Shown here in pieces: positions 29,628 through 33,626 of a stretch of 33,626 nt of DNA. Source of the stretch: Streptomyces populi (GTDB lineage: Bacteria > Actinomycetota > Actinomycetes > Streptomycetales > Streptomycetaceae); NCBI RefSeq assembly GCF_002911015.1, contig NZ_KZ626930.1, positions 1 to 33,626 of the forward strand. Direction: 5' to 3'. Numbering within the stretch: the stretch's first letter is position 1; each line of letters starts with the position of its first letter. The translations under genes were made by a program, and so were the position numbers. The notes under the pieces are model-generated. The model saw nothing but the letters and a program-made list of their open reading frames with translations. It did not search any database and was not told where the DNA came from.

Positions 29628-30680
29628 TCAGTCGAAGGTCAGCTCGGAGCTGTCGTAGCCGGCCGGGAGGAGGTTGTCGGTGATCGACGCGACGTCCACC
29701 TTCTTGGTGATCTGGCCCGACTCCAGGAAGACGTCCGCGAGCTTCTGCTCCAGCTCGATGTCGGACTTCTCGACCGGGGTCACCCGGTTCGAGTAGGCGG
29801 CCAGGGACGCCTTGGCGTCGGCCAGGGGGATGCCCTGTTCCTTCGAGAGCGCCTTCGCGTACTGGTCGGGGTGTTTGATCGCCCAGGCGTACTCACGGGA
29901 GAGACGCTTCAGGACGTCGGTGAGGGCCGCGCGCTTGGTCCTGTCCTTCAGCGACTTGTCCGTCGCGACGTAGTAGCTGCTCGTCTGGTCGATGGGCGGG
30001 AGGCCCTTGACCAGGATCCGCGCGCCGTTCTTGACCGCGATCGCGGACTGCGGGTTCCAGATCGACCAGGCGTCCACCTTGCCGGTGTTGAACGCCGTCG
30101 CGGCGGCCGCGGGGTCGAGGAAGACCAGCTTGGCGTCCTTGGGCCCGAGGCCGACGCTCTTCAGCGCGTTCAGGGCCAGTCCGTGGGCGGAACTGCCCTG
30201 CGGAACGGCGATCCGCTTGCCCTTGAGGTCGGCGGCCGTCCTCAGCTTCGAGCCCTTCGGCACGATGATGTTCTCGACCGCCTGGTCGGGCGTGAGCGAG
30301 CGGTTCACGGCGACGATCTTGAAGCCGTACTCCTTCGCCGCGCCGGTGATCGGCGGTACGTCACCGACGCTGCCCAGATCTATGTCCCCCGACGCCGCGG
30401 CCTGCACAAGAGGCGGACCGTAGGTGAAGCGGGCGAACTTCACCTTGTAGGGCGCGTTGTCGAACACGCCGGTGACCTTCGCCAGCTCCTGGCTGCCGTC
30501 ACCGCCGTTGTCGCCGATGGTGAAGGTGTACTTGCTCCATTCCGGATGCTTCGCGCTGCTCGCGTTGCCCGCGTTGCTCAGCGGCGCGGAGGCGTCCGAG
30601 GACGAGCCGCAGGCGACGAGGGTGCTCGCCAGGGCGAGGGGAGCGGCGGCGGTGACGATCCTGCTGGTTGTCTTGCGCAT
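29628..30680 (-). CDS. Sulfonate-type ABC transporter substrate-binding lipoprotein (SsuA-like)
   Basis: The 350-residue protein has a lipoprotein signal with lipobox LVAC, Cys24. A periplasmic-binding fold follows, with GPPLVQAAASGDIDLGSVGDVP and LRTAADLKGKRIAVPQGSSA, segments typical of the SsuA/TauA/NrtA family. It would catch an alkanesulfonate or similar anion outside the membrane and deliver it to SsuC. It is encoded 90 bp after the ATPase gene and before the monooxygenase gene. Confidence 0.93.
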   Translation of the reverse strand: MRKTTSRIVTAAAPLALASTLVACGSSSDASAPLSNAGNASSAKHPEWSKYTFTIGDNGGDGSQELAKVTGVFDNAPYKVKFARFTYGPPLVQAAASGDIDLGSVGDVPPITGAAKEYGFKIVAVNRSLTPDQAVENIIVPKGSKLRTAADLKGKRIAVPQGSSAHGLALNALKSVGLGPKDAKLVFLDPAAAATAFNTGKVDAWSIWNPQSAIAVKNGARILVKGLPPIDQTSSYYVATDKSLKDRTKRAALTDVLKRLSREYAWAIKHPDQYAKALSKEQGIPLADAKASLAAYSNRVTPVEKSDIELEQKLADVFLESGQITKKVDVASITDNLLPAGYDSSELTFD

Positions 30681-30770
30681 GGTGATGTCCTGGGCTTTCT
30701 GTGCTGGGGTTCGGTGTTCGGCGCGCGTTGTTCGTGTCGGCGCCGGGGGAGTCAGTGCCGGCCGAGGGGG

Positions 30771-31502
30771 TCAGTGCCGGCCGGCGAGGCCGAGGTCCTC
30801 CAGGAGCCGGGCGCGCAGTTCCTCGCGCGCGACGCTCGCCTCACGGTCGGCGGCCGAGAGGTGGACCTCGTGGGAGCCGCCGATGCGGCCGTCGCTCATG
30901 ACGAGGACGCGGTCCGCCAGGGCGATCGCCTCGTCGATGTCGTGGGTGACGAGCAGCATGGCCGCCTGGTGCCTCGTCCTCAGGGCGCGGACGAGGTCGT
31001 GCATGCGCAGCCGGGTGATGGCGTCGAGGGCCGCGAACGGCTCGTCGAGCAGGACGAGTCCGGGCTCCGAGACCAGCGCCCTCGCGAGCGACACCCGTTG
31101 CGCCTCGCCGCCGGAGAGTTCCTTGGGCCACGCCCTCTCGCGGCCCGAGAGCCCGACCTCGGCGAGCACGTCGCGGGCGCGCTGCTCGGCGTCGGGCCCG
31201 TGGAGGCCGAGGGTGACGTTGCGCAGGACGCGCTGCCAGGGCAGCAGCCGGTCGGCCTGGAAGACGATCGCCCGCTTCGCCGGGACCTCGACGCGCCCTC
31301 CGTCGGGCCGGTCCAGTCCGGCGAGCAGCCTCAGGAGCGTGCTCTTGCCGCAGCCCGAGGGGCCGAGCAGGATCACCAACTCCCCGTCGGCGATGGTGAG
31401 ATCGAGTTGATCGAGCACCGTCCGGTCACCGAACCGCCGGACGACCCGCTCGACGACGACACCGGTGCTCCGGCGGAGATCGGTCGCGACTGCGCTGCTC
31501 AT
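30771..31502 (-). CDS. Sulfonate-type ABC transporter ATP-binding protein (SsuB-like)
   Basis: The 243-residue protein has Walker A GPSGCGKST (47-55), Q-loop VFQADRLLPWQRVLRNVTLGL, signature LSGGEAQRVSLARAL, Walker B LVLLDEPFAALD and H-loop LLVTHDIDEAI. The VFQ-LLPW pattern is typical of SsuB/TauB/NrtD subunits. It powers import by the SsuC permease. Its start overlaps the SsuC stop by four bases (ATGA), so the two are translationally coupled. Confidence 0.95.
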   Translation of the reverse strand: MSSAVATDLRRSTGVVVERVVRRFGDRTVLDQLDLTIADGELVILLGPSGCGKSTLLRLLAGLDRPDGGRVEVPAKRAIVFQADRLLPWQRVLRNVTLGLHGPDAEQRARDVLAEVGLSGRERAWPKELSGGEAQRVSLARALVSEPGLVLLDEPFAALDAITRLRMHDLVRALRTRHQAAMLLVTHDIDEAIALADRVLVMSDGRIGGSHEVHLSAADREASVAREELRARLLEDLGLAGRH

Positions 31503-32392
31503 GACGCCTCATAACTCGGGCGCCACCGCAGCAGCACCCGCTCGAGAGCCCGGACGAACTGGTCGGCGAGCAGACCGAGGAGCGAGTAGATCACCAGCCC
31601 CACGAAGACCTGGTTGGTCTGCAGGTAGGTCTGTCCCTGGGTGATGAGGAAGCCGAGCCCCTGGTCGGCGTTGACGGTTTCCGCGGCGACCAGGCCCAGG
31701 ACGCTGTACGCGAGGGAGAAGCGGAGGCCGACCAGGAAGCCGGGCAGGGATCCGGGCACCAGCACACGCGTCACCAGGCGCCAGGTGCCCGCCCCGGTCG
31801 TGCGGGTCATCTCGATCAGCCGCTGGTCGACGCCGCGGATCGCGGCGAACAGGTTGAGGTACATCGGGACGCCCGCCCCGAAGGAGATCAGCAGGACCTT
31901 CGTGAGCTCGTCGATGCCGAACCACACGATCATCAGGGGCAGGACCGCGAGGAGGGGGATCGTGTTGAGGACCTGTACGACGCCGTTGAACAGGTACTCA
32001 CCGCTGCGCAGCAGTCCGCCGAGCACTCCGGCGACGATGCCCACCGTCAGCCCGAGCGCGAGTCCGAGGCCGGCGCGTTGCAGGGAGATGGCCAGGTCCG
32101 GACCGAGCACTCCCTGCTGCCACAGGTCGACGGCGGAGTTCACGATCGAGGTCGGGGCCGGGGCGTAGGTCTTCGTCAGCACTCCGGCCCGGGCGAGCGC
32201 CTCCCAGGCGATGAGGATCACGACCGGGGTCGTGTAGACACCCAGCGGCCAGCGCAGCCGCTCGCGGAGTGTGCCGAGCGTCGTCCGGCGGCGCGCGCCA
32301 CGCGGAACGAACACCTCACGGGCCCGCTCGTTCTTCGTCGCGGCGTCCGGGCCTTTGATGACGGCGGGAGCCGGGATGCGGACCTCGGTCAT
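31499..32392 (-). CDS. Sulfonate-type ABC transporter permease (SsuC-like)
   Basis: The 297-residue protein has about six membrane segments in a BPD_transp_1 domain. The conserved EAA-type loop appears near TTGAGTWRLVTRVLVPGSLPGFLVGLR. A cytoplasmic N-terminal extension of about 50 residues, rich in Arg/Glu, is longer than usual. The start overlaps the TauD stop by four bases and its own end overlaps SsuB. It forms the membrane channel of the importer. Confidence 0.93.
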   Translation of the reverse strand: MTEVRIPAPAVIKGPDAATKNERAREVFVPRGARRRTTLGTLRERLRWPLGVYTTPVVILIAWEALARAGVLTKTYAPAPTSIVNSAVDLWQQGVLGPDLAISLQRAGLGLALGLTVGIVAGVLGGLLRSGEYLFNGVVQVLNTIPLLAVLPLMIVWFGIDELTKVLLISFGAGVPMYLNLFAAIRGVDQRLIEMTRTTGAGTWRLVTRVLVPGSLPGFLVGLRFSLAYSVLGLVAAETVNADQGLGFLITQGQTYLQTNQVFVGLVIYSLLGLLADQFVRALERVLLRWRPSYEAS

Positions 32393-33285
32393 GCCGCCAC
32401 CGCCAGGACGCCGGTGTAGTGCGAGGCGTCACCGACGAGTTGCTCGCTGCGGCGTCCGTCGACGCCGACCGGTACCTCTCCGGCGACGGTCACCCGGTTC
32501 AGGAGCCGCGGGTGGTCGTCGTAGTTGTCCACCGCGTAGTGCTGGGTGATCCGGTTGTCGAAGATCAGCAGTTGGCCGGGGGACCACGTCCAGCGCAGGA
32601 TGTTCTCCGGGCGGGTCACGTACGACTGGAGGATGCGCAGCAGATCGGCCGAGTCGCTGCCGGACAGGCCGACGATCCGTTTCGCGAACCCTCCGATGAA
32701 CAGGCCTCGTTCGCCCGTCAGTGGATGCACCCGCACGACCGGGTGCTCGGCCTCGTACGGTGTCGAGACGAAGGCCCGGTCGTACTCCTGCCGCTGTGCC
32801 GTGGCGGCCGCGGGGCGGGCGTAGTCGTACTGGTTGGTGTGCACGACGCGCAGGGAGTCGGCGAGGGCGCGCAGCGGCGCGGGCAGGTCGCGATAGGCCG
32901 CGGCGGTGTTCGCGATGAGCGTCTCACCGCCGTAGGGCGTGGTCACGAGCGACCTCAGCGTCGTGACCTGCGGCGGGTTGACCACGAACGTGACGTCCGT
33001 GTGCCACTCGTTGGCCTTGGAGGTCTCGCTGTCGACGGCGAGCACGTTCGTCGTGCCGTCGACGGCCGCCACGTTCGGATGGGCGGTGGTGAGTTCGCCG
33101 AACCAGCGGGCCACGCGCTCCTGGCCGGCGTTGTCGAGGCCGGCCTCGTCGAAGACGAGCGCCTTGTGCTCGTCGAGGGCGTCACGCAGTGCCGTGAGCG
33201 TGGAGTCGTCCGGTGGCGCCGTCAGGTCGACGCCCTCGGCCACCGCGCCGATACGGCCGGTGAGTTTGCGGATGGACACGGGCAT
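32389..33285 (-). CDS. TauD/TfdA-family 2-oxoglutarate dioxygenase
   Basis: The 298-residue protein has the Fe(II) facial triad: His95 and Asp97 in EWHTDVTF and His249 in NRITQHYAVDNY. Arg260 and Arg264 stand 11 and 15 residues after the distal His, as do the 2-oxoglutarate- and taurine-contacting arginines (266 and 270, after His255) of E. coli TauD. It hydroxylates the carbon next to sulfur and releases sulfite (or sulfate from alkyl sulfates). It is the first gene of the operon. GAGAGG lies nine bases before the ATG. Confidence 0.93.
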   Translation of the reverse strand: MPVSIRKLTGRIGAVAEGVDLTAPPDDSTLTALRDALDEHKALVFDEAGLDNAGQERVARWFGELTTAHPNVAAVDGTTNVLAVDSETSKANEWHTDVTFVVNPPQVTTLRSLVTTPYGGETLIANTAAAYRDLPAPLRALADSLRVVHTNQYDYARPAAATAQRQEYDRAFVSTPYEAEHPVVRVHPLTGERGLFIGGFAKRIVGLSGSDSADLLRILQSYVTRPENILRWTWSPGQLLIFDNRITQHYAVDNYDDHPRLLNRVTVAGEVPVGVDGRRSEQLVGDASHYTGVLAVAA

Positions 33286-33626
33286 GAGGAGGTACCTCTC
33301 GGGAGGGGTGGGTGTACCACCGTGTGCTGAGGGGCGGGCGGCGGCGATGACGGATCGCCGCGCCGGCCGTTCGGCCGAACGGGAACGGGAGAGGGGTTGC
33401 GGCCACGACGTGGAGGCAGGCAGCCGTCATCCGTGCGGGAGGCACGGCCGGGCGGATCCGGTCACCGGGGGCCGATGACGAACCGCCGAGCCCGATGCCG
33501 GATCGCTCGTCCGCCTGTGACCGGCCGCTGCCGGCTCACGGGTTCTTCGACGACCGCGTCGGTCCGCCCGTACGGTCTCGCCGCCCGTGCGCGCCCTGCG
33601 CCGCGGACTCCCGGCCGTGGCCGGGA
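33286..33626. other. Promoter region of the organosulfur operon
   Basis: The stretch upstream of the TauD gene contains a perfect 16-bp palindrome CCGTTCGGCCGAACGG (33367-33382) and a GAGGTACCTC palindrome (33289-33298) over the ribosome binding site. No clear -10/-35 pair or sulfur-leader peptide is recognised. A minus-strand frame near 33445-33182 crosses the TauD start in another frame and is not supported. Nothing else is evident up to the window end. Confidence 0.45.
33367..33382. promoter_or_regulatory. 16-bp perfect palindrome upstream of the organosulfur operon
   Basis: CCGTTCGGCCGAACGG is self-complementary and lies 82 bp before the TauD start codon, a plausible operator for a dimeric sulfur-responsive regulator. 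No such regulator is encoded in the window. Confidence 0.35.

Noticed and set aside
33182..33445. Possible cysteine-containing leader peptide upstream of the TauD gene
   Set aside because: The frame does not show the usual streptomycete sulfur-leader pattern and runs through the TauD start without a stop.

Overview
The window is very GC-rich, its genes end almost every codon in G or C, and its gene families (DrrA/DrrB-type ABC exporter with a DUF4097 protein, SigJ/ECF41 sigma factor, latex-clearing protein, IS30-type HTH plus MarR regulator, putatively leaderless genes) point to a Streptomyces chromosome, probably an accessory arm region. I recognised no rRNA, tRNA, CRISPR, prophage or intact insertion sequence. 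The organism call is inference from content and base composition.

Layout. 1-2420: a proline-rich membrane-anchored protein and a TIGR04222-like membrane protein, with a probable unannotated minus-strand small RNA between them. 2563-4450: LysR regulator divergent from a DJ-1/PfpI protein. 4655-8884: a TIGR01777 epimerase with a palindromic operator over its promoter, then TetR divergent from a DHA2 MFS exporter and an SDR reductase. 9011-11211: VOC protein, a cysteine-paired lipoprotein, an unknown 140-residue protein and a LiaF-like protein. 11375-16821: a coherent regulatory island with a minus-strand operon (DUF4097, DrrA-like ATPase, DrrB-like permease), a two-domain VOC gene, a GtrA-like membrane protein and a MarR regulator fused to an IS30-type HTH domain. 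16966-19771: SDR, a small membrane-anchored ORF, a four-helix membrane protein and an ECF41 sigma factor. 20139-21362: a Tat-exported latex-clearing protein (rubber oxygenase, lcp) with its haem and active-site residues in place. 21519-24138: XRE-cupin regulator divergent from EamA exporter, an internally deleted PaiB-like gene and a free-standing B3/4 domain. 24258-27928: GNAT, glutamate-cysteine-ligase-like enzyme and L-threonine aldolase. 28261-33285: a five-gene minus-strand organosulfur operon (TauD dioxygenase, SsuC, SsuB, SsuA, NtaA-type flavin monooxygenase).

The most interesting signal is non-coding. Two intergenic blocks about 2 kb apart (13886-14038 and 15864-16017) align without a gap for 135 bp. 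They diverge in their filler but keep GTTGC/GCAAC boxes at identical spacing, and each box overlaps a plausible divergent promoter. One block controls DUF4097-DrrAB (and perhaps the VOC gene); the other controls GtrA and the MarR-IS30-HTH regulator itself. I infer a small autoregulated regulon with a duplicated multi-site operator. Other notable signals are the small RNA candidate at about 1322-1470, three phased direct repeats in front of the EamA gene, and four genes whose -10 box lies exactly six bases before the start codon.
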